Assembly: GCF_027571405.1 (NCBI RefSeq)
Contig: NZ_CP092968.1
Location: 3,680,001-3,744,000, forward strand
Origin: Methylocystis parvus OBBP
GTDB lineage: Bacteria > Pseudomonadota > Alphaproteobacteria > Rhizobiales > Beijerinckiaceae
Reading direction: 5' to 3'
Length of the DNA stretch: 64,000 nt
Positions 27,869-36,347 of this stretch are shown in pieces. The notes below the pieces were generated by a model. The model was not told where the DNA came from and searched no databases. It saw only the letters and a program-made list of their open reading frames with translations. Both the position numbers and the translations under genes were made by a program. Numbering within the stretch: the stretch's first letter is position 1; each line of letters begins with the position of its first letter.

Positions 27869-28303
27869 TCAGTCGGCGACGCCGGGAAAAGCGAAGGCGC
27901 CGGCGATGCGTTTGCGCCAATGCGCGCCGATGGGAATTTCGGCGACGCAGGCGCCGCTATGCGCATGCACCATATGCGTAGGCGAGGTCGCTATGCCGAG
28001 ATGCTTCGCCGGCAGATGATCGCGAAAGCGAAAGGCGACAACGTCTCCTGCGCGAAAATCCGCGACGTCGAGCGGCGCGAAGTGCCGATGCGCCGCGTCG
28101 AGCAAGGTCTCGAAGCCGGGCGTCTCGCGCCAATCCGACGTGTAGGGCGGCGCGGCTTCCGGCTCTTCGCCGATCGTTTCGCGCCACACGCCTCTAACAA
28201 GGCCCAGGCAGTCGCATCCGACATGGATAAGCGACGCCTGATGCACATAGGGCGTCCCGATCCAGCGCCGCGCGGTGCCGATGATCTCGTCCCGCGTCGT
28301 CAT
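27869..28303 (-). CDS. GTA NlpC/P60 peptidase (g14, rcc01697-like)
   Basis: A small cysteine peptidase of the NlpC/P60 family carried on the tail tip. The nucleophile is Cys32 in GCDCLGLVRG, and the histidine is in AKHLGIA. It cuts peptidoglycan during DNA delivery in the RcGTA model. Length (144 aa) is typical. Its start overlaps the hub-protein stop by 4 bp (ATGA). Confidence 0.9.
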   Translation of the reverse strand: MTTRDEIIGTARRWIGTPYVHQASLIHVGCDCLGLVRGVWRETIGEEPEAAPPYTSDWRETPGFETLLDAAHRHFAPLDVADFRAGDVVAFRFRDHLPAKHLGIATSPTHMVHAHSGACVAEIPIGAHWRKRIAGAFAFPGVAD

Positions 28304-29190
28304 CGAAAAAAGCTCCCGCCGTCCATCGCCTTTGCGAGCGAATTTGGATAGGCGATCACGCGATCATTCCCGGGCATATGCGGGAAACCGCGAAAGTTGA
28401 CGATGTTGTCGAACTTGTTTTGACAAGCGCCGGGCGACTTGTCGCAGCCGCCGACGAGCGACGCCATGTCGCCCGGCGAGATGGAGCCGCCCGGCGGCGT
28501 CCAAAAGGCGATCGACGCGCGCAGACCATCCTGCCGATGAGTCTTGATGGTAAGGCGCACCCTTTCATTGGCGCCGCTCAGGAAGGACAGCGCGCCGGCG
28601 GCGAAGAAGCCGGTCTCGAAAGGCGCGGCGAGATCGAGCGTCAGCACGCCGCCCGCAAAGGCGACGACGGCGCCCGTCGTGCGCAAGCTCGCAGCGTCGA
28701 GATCGACGCGGCATCGCGGGTCGCCGAGATCGGCGGCGCAGCCGCGTTGGAAGGCGCGGCCCCGCGGCTGATCGAAGACATGCGCCGCCGAACGCAATTC
28801 GGCGCTGAAGACGTGCTCGCCGCGCCGGATTTCCCCGACTGTACAGACGTCGAGAAGCGCTCGGTCCTCCAAACGGCTCCAGTCGACCAGCCACGTCTCG
28901 ACTGACGCGCCGTCATAAAGGCCGTTGAGGAGGTCGGTCTCGCATAGCCCGTCATCCACCAAAGCGCCCGACGCCTCTGCGCCGCCGACGCCGAAGCCGA
29001 GCATGGACTCGATTTGAGAAGCGGAGAGGCCCGTATTGGCGCGATATGTCACGTCGCCAAAAGCCAGATCGCGATCATGATCCGTAAAGCCCATGATCAC
29101 GCCGTCGCGCCGCGCGAGACGCCAGCAATGGCAGAACGTCGTTGCGCGCGCGTCGAGCTTCGCTTGCATCGAAACGGTGAGTTGTCGCAT
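28300..29190 (-). CDS. GTA tail hub protein, DUF2163 (g13, rcc01696-like)
   Basis: The N-terminus WRLARRDGVIMGFTDHDRDL and C-terminus GFPHMPGNDRVIAYP are diagnostic for DUF2163/BR0599-family hub proteins. Four conserved cysteines (151, 160, 249 and 256) may bind an Fe-S cluster as the lambda tip protein gpL does; that is inference. 296 aa is normal. It starts 9 bp after the DUF2460 gene. Confidence 0.9.
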   Translation of the reverse strand: MRQLTVSMQAKLDARATTFCHCWRLARRDGVIMGFTDHDRDLAFGDVTYRANTGLSASQIESMLGFGVGGAEASGALVDDGLCETDLLNGLYDGASVETWLVDWSRLEDRALLDVCTVGEIRRGEHVFSAELRSAAHVFDQPRGRAFQRGCAADLGDPRCRVDLDAASLRTTGAVVAFAGGVLTLDLAAPFETGFFAAGALSFLSGANERVRLTIKTHRQDGLRASIAFWTPPGGSISPGDMASLVGGCDKSPGACQNKFDNIVNFRGFPHMPGNDRVIAYPNSLAKAMDGGSFFR

Positions 29191-29199
29191 CGTGATTCC

Positions 29200-29838
29200 T
29201 CAAGGAATGATTTCGATGAGCGGAATCTTCGGGATCGCGCCGGCCTCGAAGGCTTCCATGTCGATTTCAAGGAAGTCCGTGTCGAAGCGCACCGCCACGT
29301 CGAATTGATAACCCGCCGTCACGGTCGCGCCCGCTGGCGGGATATGGTTCGGCGAGAACGTGACGACGCCTGTCGCGGCGTCGAGACTGAATTGCGCCGC
29401 CGTTATCTCCGCGCCGTCGATCGCCACGCGCACGCTTGCGGAGACGGGCTTCGCGATCGCCCGAACATAGGCGGAAAAGGCGCCGCCATAGGTCTTGGTG
29501 AGCTGAAAGACGGTCCGCGCGCCATCGCCTGTTCCAAGCGTTTGATCGGTCGGCCCCGGGGTCGAGCCTGGCGCGCAAGACGAAAAGTCCGCGCGATCGC
29601 GCCAGCGGAAGCCGTAGAGCCGTCCGCGCCGCTCCTCGAAAAAATCGATCACCTGGGAGAGCTGCGCCAAGGTCTTCACGCCATAGCCCGCCTCATAGCG
29701 CCGACGCGAATGCGCCCAGCGGGCGTTGCGCGATTCGCGGTTTGAGCCGAGCGTAACGATCTCCGTGCGTCGTTCCGGCCCGCCGCGCCCATGAAGCGAA
29801 ACATCGAGCGGGAAGCGGATTTCATGGAAGTCGGTCAT
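29200..29838 (-). CDS. GTA distal tail protein, DUF2460 (g12, rcc01695-like)
   Basis: The sequence has the conserved start FHEIRFPLDVSLHGRGGPER, the WAHSRRRYEAGYG segment and the FFEERRGRLYGFRWRDRAD motif of the TIGR02217/DUF2460 family. It forms the distal tail ring between tube and hub. Length (212 aa) is normal. It begins 9 bp after the tape measure gene. Confidence 0.9.
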   Translation of the reverse strand: MTDFHEIRFPLDVSLHGRGGPERRTEIVTLGSNRESRNARWAHSRRRYEAGYGVKTLAQLSQVIDFFEERRGRLYGFRWRDRADFSSCAPGSTPGPTDQTLGTGDGARTVFQLTKTYGGAFSAYVRAIAKPVSASVRVAIDGAEITAAQFSLDAATGVVTFSPNHIPPAGATVTAGYQFDVAVRFDTDFLEIDMEAFEAGAIPKIPLIEIIP

Positions 29839-29847
29839 GCGCGTCCC

Positions 29848-30435
29848 TCAGAGATTTCGTTGCCCGCGCGCAACCGCCCGCGCCAGCGCGCCGGTAATCT
29901 GCGCTTCGGATCGGCGGAAGCTGTCAATGTTCTGTGCGGCGATGTTGACCGTGACGGACACCGGCCGCGCGTCGCTCTTTGGCGAGACGACGCCAAGCCG
30001 TCCGTCGGGTCCGCGGGCGAGCGGCATGACCGCCTCGACGCCGCGTTCGCCCATCAGGCCCATCGCGCCGCCATTGTTGAAATAGGCCGGGCTCGCGATC
30101 ACGCCGCCTTCGGCGAAGGGCGTAATCTGCTGATTGCCGAAGGCGCCGGCGAACATTCCGCCAAGATTTGCGAGCAAGCCCTGCGTTAGCTCCTTCATGC
30201 CGGCGCGCAGGGCGATCTTCGCCAGCGTCTCGCCGATCGTCGCCAGTGTTTCATTGAAGCTTTTGCCGCTTGCGGACGCCGCGCCGAAGCCGGTCGACAA
30301 TGTGCGCGCCGCCTTCTCGCCGGATGCGTTGATCTGATCGAGGAGCTGCTTCCTCGACGCAAGATCATGCATGGCGAGCGGAGCGGAGGCGCTTGGCTGG
30401 TTGAATATGTCAGGGAAATTGTCGGCCTTATCCAT
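29848..30435 (-). CDS. GTA tape measure protein (g11, rcc01694-like)
   Basis: A short tail tape measure protein (195 aa from the ATG at 30435). The middle is helical (FNETLATIGETLAKIALRAGMKEL), followed by the conserved FAEGGVIASPAYFNNGGAMGLMGERG segment of lambda-family tape measures. The small size fits the short tail of RcGTA. The start overlaps the end of the small tail chaperone gene by 8 bp. Confidence 0.85.
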   Translation of the reverse strand: MDKADNFPDIFNQPSASAPLAMHDLASRKQLLDQINASGEKAARTLSTGFGAASASGKSFNETLATIGETLAKIALRAGMKELTQGLLANLGGMFAGAFGNQQITPFAEGGVIASPAYFNNGGAMGLMGERGVEAVMPLARGPDGRLGVVSPKSDARPVSVTVNIAAQNIDSFRRSEAQITGALARAVARGQRNL

Positions 30436-30604
30436 CTGTGTGGCTTCCATCGGGATGAGCGCGCATGAGCGCATCGAGCGCCGCGCGCGTCGGCGGACCC
30501 ACGAGGCGCCCGTAAACGCCTTCGGCCGCCGCCTGCAATTCGCGCGGCGTCATGGTCCAGAAATCCGCCGGCGCGAGCCGCAGGACGCCCAGGCCGAAGG
30601 CCAT
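30428..30604 (-). CDS. GTA small tail assembly chaperone (g10.1, rcc01693-like)
   Basis: The reading frame contains AFGLGVLRLAPADFWTMTPREL, the signature of the short TAC_6 tail assembly chaperone, and ends 8 bp inside the tape measure gene. The minimum gene is 58 aa from the ATG at 30604. Family members usually carry the preceding FPFSRAM segment too, and the same frame stays open upstream without any ATG, GTG or TTG. A CTG at 30673 that overlaps the previous gene's TGA (CTGA) is a possible start (81 aa). Real gene likely; start unresolved. Confidence 0.7.
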   Translation of the reverse strand: MAFGLGVLRLAPADFWTMTPRELQAAAEGVYGRLVGPPTRAALDALMRAHPDGSHTDG

Positions 30605-30669
30605 GGCGCGCGAAAAGGGAAAAGGCGCGCGCGGGGAGGACGCGTGCGCCGCTGTCTCGCTTCTCGCTT

Positions 30670-31023
30670 TCAGGCGTCCTGCGGCCTCGGAGGGTTTGCG
30701 GTCTGCGTCTCCGGCGCGTCGCCAAAGGTCGCGGCGAGAAGCTCCGCCGCGATCCGCACATAGCCCGCAAGCCCGCCCGATGCTTTCATCCGTGAAACGT
30801 CGTCATCCGTCAGCGCATGGCCCGCGCCGCGAAGCCCGCAGCCGATGATGCGCAATATGTCTCGCGCCGAAAGCCGGTTGGCTTCGAAGCGCGCGGCGAG
30901 CGCGACGAGATCGGCGGCTCCCATGCCGCTTTCGAGCTCCGCCAGCGCGCCCAATGTGAGACAGAGCGTATAGGCCTCGCCGTCGAGATCGGCCTGGATT
31001 TCTCCGCGTTTCGCATTGGCCAT
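30670..31023 (-). CDS. GTA tail assembly chaperone (g10, rcc01692-like)
   Basis: A 117-residue protein with the GTA family signature: RGEIQADLDGEAYTLCLTLGALAELE, then LSARDILRIIGCGLRGAG. It begins one base after the tail tube stop. It is thought to chaperone the tape measure during tail assembly together with the smaller downstream protein, by analogy with phage tail chaperone pairs. Confidence 0.85.
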   Translation of the reverse strand: MANAKRGEIQADLDGEAYTLCLTLGALAELESGMGAADLVALAARFEANRLSARDILRIIGCGLRGAGHALTDDDVSRMKASGGLAGYVRIAAELLAATFGDAPETQTANPPRPQDA

Positions 31024-31024
31024 G

Positions 31025-31435
31025 TCAAACCGCCGTGAACGTCAGAGCGCCGGCGGAATCGAGCGAAATGTCGAAGGTGACTTCGCCCGCATGCTCCCCT
31101 CGATAATCGAGATTGGAGACCTGGAACGGTCCAGCGAGCACGCCGAAATCCGGAATGACGAATTGCCAGTCGCGCAGCGCGCCGTCGAAGAAAACCTGCC
31201 GCAGAAGCGCGTCCGATGTCTGGTCCTTGAAAATGCCGGTTCCGGAGACGCTGGCGCGGCGCACGCCCGCGCCGCCAAGCAATTCTCGCCATCGTCCGGC
31301 GGACTCCGCGTCCGTCACGTCGATCGTGTCGGCGTTGAGCGCGATGCGACGGGTGCGTAGCCCGCCGATCGTGACGAAGCCGCTCGCGCCGTCGCTGATC
31401 TTGAGAAGAAGGTCCTTGCCTTTTTGGGCGGCCAT
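31025..31435 (-). CDS. GTA major tail tube protein (g9, rcc01691-like)
   Basis: A TP901-1-family major tail protein (136 aa): QKGKDLLLKISDGASGFVTIGGLRTRRIALN at the N-terminus, DVTDAESAGRWRELLGGAG and FDGALRDWQFVIPDFGVLAGPFQVSN in the core. It forms the stacked hexamer rings of the tail tube. It sits 9 bp after the tail terminator gene. Confidence 0.9.
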   Translation of the reverse strand: MAAQKGKDLLLKISDGASGFVTIGGLRTRRIALNADTIDVTDAESAGRWRELLGGAGVRRASVSGTGIFKDQTSDALLRQVFFDGALRDWQFVIPDFGVLAGPFQVSNLDYRGEHAGEVTFDISLDSAGALTFTAV

Positions 31436-31444
31436 GGTGATCCT

Positions 31445-31855
31445 CTATAAGAATTCGGTTGTCGCGCGGAACAGCATCGTGACCCGCGCAAAGCGCCCGC
31501 TCTGGTCGCGACGCGTGTCGAGTGAGACGAAGCGCAAATCGATCAGCGTGTGACCGTCGAGTGCGAGCGGCGCTTCGTCGAGACGATCGACGACCATTTG
31601 CGCGAGATTGAGCGCGACGCCGAGGCCGCGCTGCGTCGACAGGACGGCGAGCGCCATGATCTGCTCGGCGCCGCGCGACGCCTGCGCGGACCAGTCGCGC
31701 ATCTGGGCGTCGGCGAAAAGAATGTAAGGCGGATCGCCATTTCGCGGCGCTTCGTCGAAAATCTTTGCGCCGCCCAGCGCGGCGACGATGCCGGCGTCCG
31801 CGAGCAGATGCGTCTTGACTGCCTTGCGCAACGCGATCACCGGAGAAGAAGTCAT
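31445..31855 (-). CDS. GTA tail terminator, DUF3168 (g8, rcc01690-like)
   Basis: A DUF3168 protein (136 aa) with ALRKAVKTHLLADAGIVAALGG at the start and the PPYILFADAQMRDWSAQ motif. It caps the tail tube at the head junction in the RcGTA structure. Starts 10 bp after the head-closure gene. Confidence 0.88.
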   Translation of the reverse strand: MTSSPVIALRKAVKTHLLADAGIVAALGGAKIFDEAPRNGDPPYILFADAQMRDWSAQASRGAEQIMALAVLSTQRGLGVALNLAQMVVDRLDEAPLALDGHTLIDLRFVSLDTRRDQSGRFARVTMLFRATTEFL

Positions 31856-31865
31856 GACCGCGCCC

Positions 31866-32195
31866 TCATGAGATTTCCTCGCACATGCAAAGGAGGAACC
31901 GGCGCCTGCCGTCCAAATCCTCGACGCTCTCGATCGACAGCTTCCGGCCTCGAAAGATGATCCGCATCTGGCTCGTCACGTCGACGCGCCAGCGTATCGT
32001 CACGGCGAAGCGGGCGGATTGCTCGAGACGCTGCTCGATGAATTGTTCGCCCGCGCCGCGCCTCTCGACCAGCGCCCACACTTGCGCAAGCGTCGCATAA
32101 GTTCGAACGAAACCGCCAATGTCGTCGGGCGCGTCCACCGGCGCCTCGATCGTCACGCGTTGGCGCAGGTCGCCGATTGTCGGGCGCGGGCTCAT
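31866..32195 (-). CDS. GTA head closure/stopper protein (g7, rcc01689-like)
   Basis: From the ATG at 32195 this is a 109-residue head-tail joining protein (SPRPTIGDLRQRVTIEAP, then AQVWALVERRGAGEQFIEQR). The start overlaps the adaptor gene stop (ATGA), which decides against the longer frame reaching 32285. It closes the head after DNA packaging and binds the tail. Confidence 0.87.
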   Translation of the reverse strand: MSPRPTIGDLRQRVTIEAPVDAPDDIGGFVRTYATLAQVWALVERRGAGEQFIEQRLEQSARFAVTIRWRVDVTSQMRIIFRGRKLSIESVEDLDGRRRFLLCMCEEIS

Positions 32196-32767
32196 GCAAG
32201 GCGCTCGCGACGGAAGGGGGCCGCGAGTTGCATAACCGATTTTGGAAGCGCATCCTCGGCGTCGTCGCCGCGCTTCTCGCGCCAATGCGCCGCAAGCGTC
32301 ATTACGGCGCGACGCAAGGGTTCCGGCGTCTGGCTCGCAAGCGCGCCGTAACCGACCGTGACGTCGATTTCGACGCCGTCCCGGCTGCGCCCCGGAGCGA
32401 TCGGCGCGGCCGTGAAAATCAGGCGGCCGCCATCGCCGCCCGGAGGCGCGCGGTAGGTCCCGGCGGGGATGGTCTGCGCATTGTCGTCGCTGTCATAGAC
32501 GCGAATGGCGGTGACGGTTTGAAACGGCGCATAGGGAATAATGAGCGTCGACGTCGCGCTCAGACTTTGCGGCCAGTCGTCGAGCGCGAGTCGCCAATTC
32601 TGCGTGACGAAGAAGCGCCTCGTATAGGCTTCGAGAGTCATGCGCGCGGAAACGATGAGCGCCTGGATGAGCTGGTCCTCGTCACTGGCGTCCTCGCGCA
32701 TCCATGACTTTCCCTCCGCAAGCGAGACGGGCTCGATCGCGGGCGCGCCGATAAGCATGGGTCGCAT
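32192..32767 (-). CDS. GTA head-tail adaptor protein (g6, rcc01688-like)
   Basis: A phiE125 gp8-family connector (191 aa): PVSLAEGKSWMREDASDEDQLI near the start and LEAYTRRFFVTQNWRLALDDWP in the core are typical. It forms the ring below the portal. It lies 70 bp downstream of the capsid gene. Confidence 0.88.
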   Translation of the reverse strand: MRPMLIGAPAIEPVSLAEGKSWMREDASDEDQLIQALIVSARMTLEAYTRRFFVTQNWRLALDDWPQSLSATSTLIIPYAPFQTVTAIRVYDSDDNAQTIPAGTYRAPPGGDGGRLIFTAAPIAPGRSRDGVEIDVTVGYGALASQTPEPLRRAVMTLAAHWREKRGDDAEDALPKSVMQLAAPFRRERLA

Positions 32768-32837
32768 GCCGGCTCCGTTCTTTTCTTCAGGAAGAGAGTC
32801 CGCGGCGGCCCGGCGCCGCGGACGAAACGATAAGCGA

Positions 32838-34067
32838 TCAGGAAACGCCGAATTTCAGCAGCTTGATCGCCTCGAAATTCTGAACGCCGCCGCCCACGCG
32901 CTTCGTCGTGTAGAAGAGCACATAGGGCTTGGCGGAATAGGGATCGCGCAGCACACGGACGCCGACGCGATCGACCACGACATAGCCGCGCTCGAAATCG
33001 CCGAAGGCGATGGAGAAGCTGTTCGCGGCCGGGTCGGGCATGTCCTCGATTTCGACGACGGGGAAATTCATCAGCGAGGCCGAGCCATCCGCTGTCGCCG
33101 GGGGCGACCAGATATAATCGCCCGTCGTCGTCTTGAACTGCCGCACGAGAGATTGCGCGCGGCGTCCCATCACAAATTTGCCGTTCTGCCGGTATCCCGC
33201 GCGCAGCGCATAGACGAGGTTGAATAGCGCATCCGAGGGATTGGAGGCGGCGAAGGCGCCGGAGACGCCGGTCACGACATAGCCGAGATTGTTCCAGCTC
33301 CAGCTCGCGTCGGCGACTGTCGTATAGGCGAGAAAGCCCTTGGGCTTGTTGACGCCATCGCCATTGACGAAGGCGGCGCCCTCCTGTTCGGCGAAAGCGA
33401 CCTGCACTTCATCCGCGATCCATTGCTCGATATCCACGACGGCGTCGTCGAGCAGCGCCTGGGTCGCGGCCGGCATGGCGTAAAGCTCCATGGCCGGAAA
33501 ATTCATGTCGGCGATCTGCTGATTGGCCGTCTGCGGGCGAGGATCGGCTTCCGCGACCCAGCCAGATGCGGGTCCGGTTGTGGAATAGGCGCGACGCAGC
33601 GACTGCGTCGAAATTTCACGCACGCTGGCGATCGAGCGGATGGGCGAGAATTTGGCGAGACGACGCAGGATTTCGCGCTCGGCCGGGACGGGTACGAGAT
33701 AGCCGCCATCCGGTCCGGAGCCGCGCGACATCGCTTTGGCTTCGAGCGCTTTCAGCCCGCCCGCCTCGCCGGAGCGCATATAATGATCGAAGGCCGATTT
33801 GTGCTCGCGCGCGCCATGCTCCTCCATGCGCGCGCCTTCCCCAAGCCGTGGACGCGAGAGGTCCAGGGCAAGGCGGTCGAGCCGCGATTTCGTTTCGTCG
33901 AGCGCGAGGTCGATGCGGGCGAGCTTCTCTTCGGTGACGGCGTCCCCGCCCATGCGCGTCTCGATCTGCGCCAGGCGTTCGTCATTGGCCTCCTTAAAGG
34001 CGCTGAAGGCGCGATTGAGATCGGCGACGATTTCCTCGCCGGCGGATTTGAGTTCGAGCGATGACAT
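32838..34067 (-). CDS. GTA major capsid protein, HK97 fold (g5, rcc01687-like)
   Basis: An HK97-fold capsid protein (409 aa). The first about 100 residues form a charged helical delta domain that the adjacent protease should remove; the mature part begins around the AMSRGSGPDGGYLVP segment and contains IRSIASVREI and the C-terminal VVVDRVGVRVLRDPYS. It builds the GTA head. Confidence 0.92.
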   Translation of the reverse strand: MSSLELKSAGEEIVADLNRAFSAFKEANDERLAQIETRMGGDAVTEEKLARIDLALDETKSRLDRLALDLSRPRLGEGARMEEHGAREHKSAFDHYMRSGEAGGLKALEAKAMSRGSGPDGGYLVPVPAEREILRRLAKFSPIRSIASVREISTQSLRRAYSTTGPASGWVAEADPRPQTANQQIADMNFPAMELYAMPAATQALLDDAVVDIEQWIADEVQVAFAEQEGAAFVNGDGVNKPKGFLAYTTVADASWSWNNLGYVVTGVSGAFAASNPSDALFNLVYALRAGYRQNGKFVMGRRAQSLVRQFKTTTGDYIWSPPATADGSASLMNFPVVEIEDMPDPAANSFSIAFGDFERGYVVVDRVGVRVLRDPYSAKPYVLFYTTKRVGGGVQNFEAIKLLKFGVS

Positions 34068-34189
34068 TCAAGCCTCTTGAGGAGCGCGGCGCCGGTCGTT
34101 TCCCGACGCGCGGCGTTGGCGTGAGTGGAAGAGCCGTCGTGAGCATGCAGTCGCGCCGGACGGCGACGACGCGACTGATCTGGAAAAAT
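34068..34189 (-). other. Gap between prohead protease and capsid genes
   Basis: A 122-bp stretch inside the GTA cluster without a supported gene. On the minus strand an AGAGG lies just before the capsid ATG and serves as its ribosome-binding site. No convincing terminator or promoter seen. Confidence 0.4.
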
Positions 34190-34765
34190 TCAGAGCTGCG
34201 ATTGCGCGCGATAAAAAGCGAGCTGACGTTGAAAGTTTCGCGCAGCTTGCTGCGCTTTCAGGCGCAAGAGAGCCGATGCGCGCTGGCGGGGGCGTCGGTC
34301 CTGTTTCAACGCGCCCACACGAGCCTGATCGAGCATGGGAAAGGTTACGACGGAGATTTCCCACAAATCGATTTCATGCAGACGCCGTAGGCCGGTCGAT
34401 TTGTCGGCGGTTGCGCGTTTGGCCCGAAAACCGATGGAAAGACCATCGACGGCGCCGGAGCCGAGCAATGACAGCGCCTCTCGGGCGCGCGCCACTGATA
34501 GATCGAGCCGTCCGGAAACTCTGAGGCCTTTCCGATCCTCGACGATCGACGTCCAGACCCCGATGGGCTCCGCCGCATTGTGCTGCCACAGCATTTTGAC
34601 GCCCGAGGCGCCGCGCCTGGCGAGCGATCGGGCGAAAGCCCCCGGCATCACGACGTCGCCGCCATTGTCGGCGACGCCGAACAGCGAAGCGTAGCCTTCG
34701 ATAACGCCCGTCGGACTTGCGCAGGACAGAGGCGTCTCGGCGCGCTTGGTTTCGCGCGGCGCCAT
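34190..34765 (-). CDS. GTA prohead protease (g4, rcc01686-like)
   Basis: An HK97-family prohead serine protease (191 aa). VIEGYASLFGVADNGGDVV at the N-terminus, the histidine in LWQHNAAEPIG and the serine in VDGLSIGFRA fit the catalytic residues of the family. It matures the capsid by removing the delta domain. The ATG at 34765 shares its first base with the stop of the preceding 50-residue ORF (TGATG). Confidence 0.9.
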   Translation of the reverse strand: MAPRETKRAETPLSCASPTGVIEGYASLFGVADNGGDVVMPGAFARSLARRGASGVKMLWQHNAAEPIGVWTSIVEDRKGLRVSGRLDLSVARAREALSLLGSGAVDGLSIGFRAKRATADKSTGLRRLHEIDLWEISVVTFPMLDQARVGALKQDRRPRQRASALLRLKAQQAARNFQRQLAFYRAQSQL

Positions 34766-34917
34766 CAATTTTTCTCCGGCGCGGCGGCGCTGCGCGCGTG
34801 CATTTGCGCCAGGACGTTCACAAAAGTCCTGAAGATCCGCGAGACCTCTTCGGCGCCGTGCGGCGGGCGCCGGCGTCCGCGTTTCTGGAATGGCATGCGA
34901 AACAGTCTATGCGTCAT
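34765..34917 (-). CDS. Tiny basic ORF between portal and protease
   Basis: A 50-residue basic protein (THRLFRMPFQKRGRRRPPHG, then VSRIFRTFVNVLAQMHARS). Its ATG overlaps the previous stop by 4 bp (ATGA at 34914-34917) and its stop overlaps the protease ATG by one base. This tight chaining supports a real coupled gene, but no family is recognised. Confidence 0.55.
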   Translation of the reverse strand: MTHRLFRMPFQKRGRRRPPHGAEEVSRIFRTFVNVLAQMHARSAAAPEKN

Positions 34918-35102
34918 GGGTCGCTCCCACAGCGGCGGTTGAACCGGGCGAGTTCCCGCACGAAGGCGTCGAGGCGACGCGTCGCTTCGCTGACTTCGCG
35001 CATGGCGAGATGCGCCTGCGCCGTCGCGACGCAGGCCCAGAGGAAGAGCGCGAGATGGGCGAGATCGCCGCGCTCGAGAATGGCGTCGAGGATGTCGCTC
35101 AT
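34914..35102 (-). CDS. Small GTA protein between portal and protease (g3.5 position)
   Basis: A 62-residue helical protein (SDILDAILERGDLAHLALFLW, then AMREVSEATRRLDAFVRELARFN). The start overlaps the portal stop and its own stop overlaps the next ORF, both as ATGA. It occupies the position of the small RcGTA gene between portal and protease; whether it is homologous is not shown. Confidence 0.6.
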   Translation of the reverse strand: MSDILDAILERGDLAHLALFLWACVATAQAHLAMREVSEATRRLDAFVRELARFNRRCGSDP

Positions 35103-36286
35103 TTCGGGTTGTCCATGGCTGGGGCGCGCGGGCCGTAGCCGACGGCCTCCCGCTTCTCGTCGCTGGAAAGGAAATCGGCCTTGCCGACGCGCTCCCATTC
35201 CGCGCTGCGTTCGCTGGCCAGCGCCTCAAGTCGATCGGCGTCGTAGTCGAAGCGAAAATCATCGAAGCCGGGGCGCAGCCAGGCCTGGAAGCTTTTCTGC
35301 ACGCGCATGACGAGCGGCAGCACGGTCTGGCGCCAGAATGCGCGATTGGCCTCGCTGTAATTTGCGAATGTGTTGTCGCCCGGCAGTCCGAGCAGCAAAG
35401 GCGGCACGCCGAAGGCGAGCGCGATCTCGCGCGCGGCTCCCGCCTTCGACTCTGCGAAATCCATGTCCCTGGGCGACAGCGACAGCGCCTTCCAGTCGAG
35501 ACCGCCCTCGAGCAGGAGCGGGCGGCCGGCGTTCTCGGCGCCCGAGAAGTTTTCCTCGAGCTCCGCCTTCAGCCGGTCGAATTGCGCGTCGGTGAGATGC
35601 GCGCCCTCGGGTCCGGCATAGACGAGGGCGCCGGAGGGCCGCGCGGAATTGTCGAGCAGCGCCTTGTTCCAGAAGCTCGCGGCGTTGTGCGTGTCGAGCG
35701 CGACCTGCGCGGCGGCGAGAGGCGCGAAGCCGTAATGGTCGTCGAGCGGGTTGAAGAGGCGGATATGCAGGATCGGCTCGATCCCTTCGCCCGTCATGTC
35801 GAAGCGCGTTTCCTCGCCTTGCGCGCGATAAACGAAAGCGGCGGGCCATCCGTTTCGTCCCGGCTCCACGCTCATGCGATCGGGACGCAGCGCGTAAAGC
35901 TCGCGCAATTGCCCGTCCAGAAGAACGGATTCGATATAGGCGTTGCCGTAGAGCAGCAGATTGGCGCAGATCGCCTCGATGAAGGAGACGCAGGTGTCCG
36001 CCGGATTGGGGCGCTCGATCAAGGCGAGCAGCGGATGGTCGATCGCCTCCTCGCAGCCTTCATAGACGAGCCAGGGCACGGAGGCCGCGGCTTCCGCGAC
36101 CATGCGCACGCAGCGATGGCACACCGCATTGCGTTCATAGCCTTCGCGAGTCAGCGCCACGCTGTTGCGCGAGGTCCAGCTCGCGCCGCGAAGAGAATGC
36201 ATGGCGAGCATTTTCGCCGTGCGAGACGCTTTCGCTTCGCGCATAGTCGCCGTCACGCCGAATAGGCGTGTGAAGATTGAGGGCAT
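35099..36286 (-). CDS. GTA portal protein, HK97 family (g3, rcc01684-like)
   Basis: An HK97-family portal protein (395 aa): ALTREGYERNAVCHRCVRMVAEAAA near the N-terminus, the EAICANLLLYGNAYIE segment and the LALLIGLPGDNT-like end (FGVPPLLLGLPGDNTFANY) are typical. It forms the dodecameric DNA channel. It lies 61 bp downstream of the terminase gene. Confidence 0.92.
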   Translation of the reverse strand: MPSIFTRLFGVTATMREAKASRTAKMLAMHSLRGASWTSRNSVALTREGYERNAVCHRCVRMVAEAAASVPWLVYEGCEEAIDHPLLALIERPNPADTCVSFIEAICANLLLYGNAYIESVLLDGQLRELYALRPDRMSVEPGRNGWPAAFVYRAQGEETRFDMTGEGIEPILHIRLFNPLDDHYGFAPLAAAQVALDTHNAASFWNKALLDNSARPSGALVYAGPEGAHLTDAQFDRLKAELEENFSGAENAGRPLLLEGGLDWKALSLSPRDMDFAESKAGAAREIALAFGVPPLLLGLPGDNTFANYSEANRAFWRQTVLPLVMRVQKSFQAWLRPGFDDFRFDYDADRLEALASERSAEWERVGKADFLSSDEKREAVGYGPRAPAMDNPK

Positions 36287-36347
36287 GTTGGGGTCTCTAA
36301 GGTGATTAAGTCTCTTGGCGCCGTCATTGCCGTGCGGTGACGTAGCG

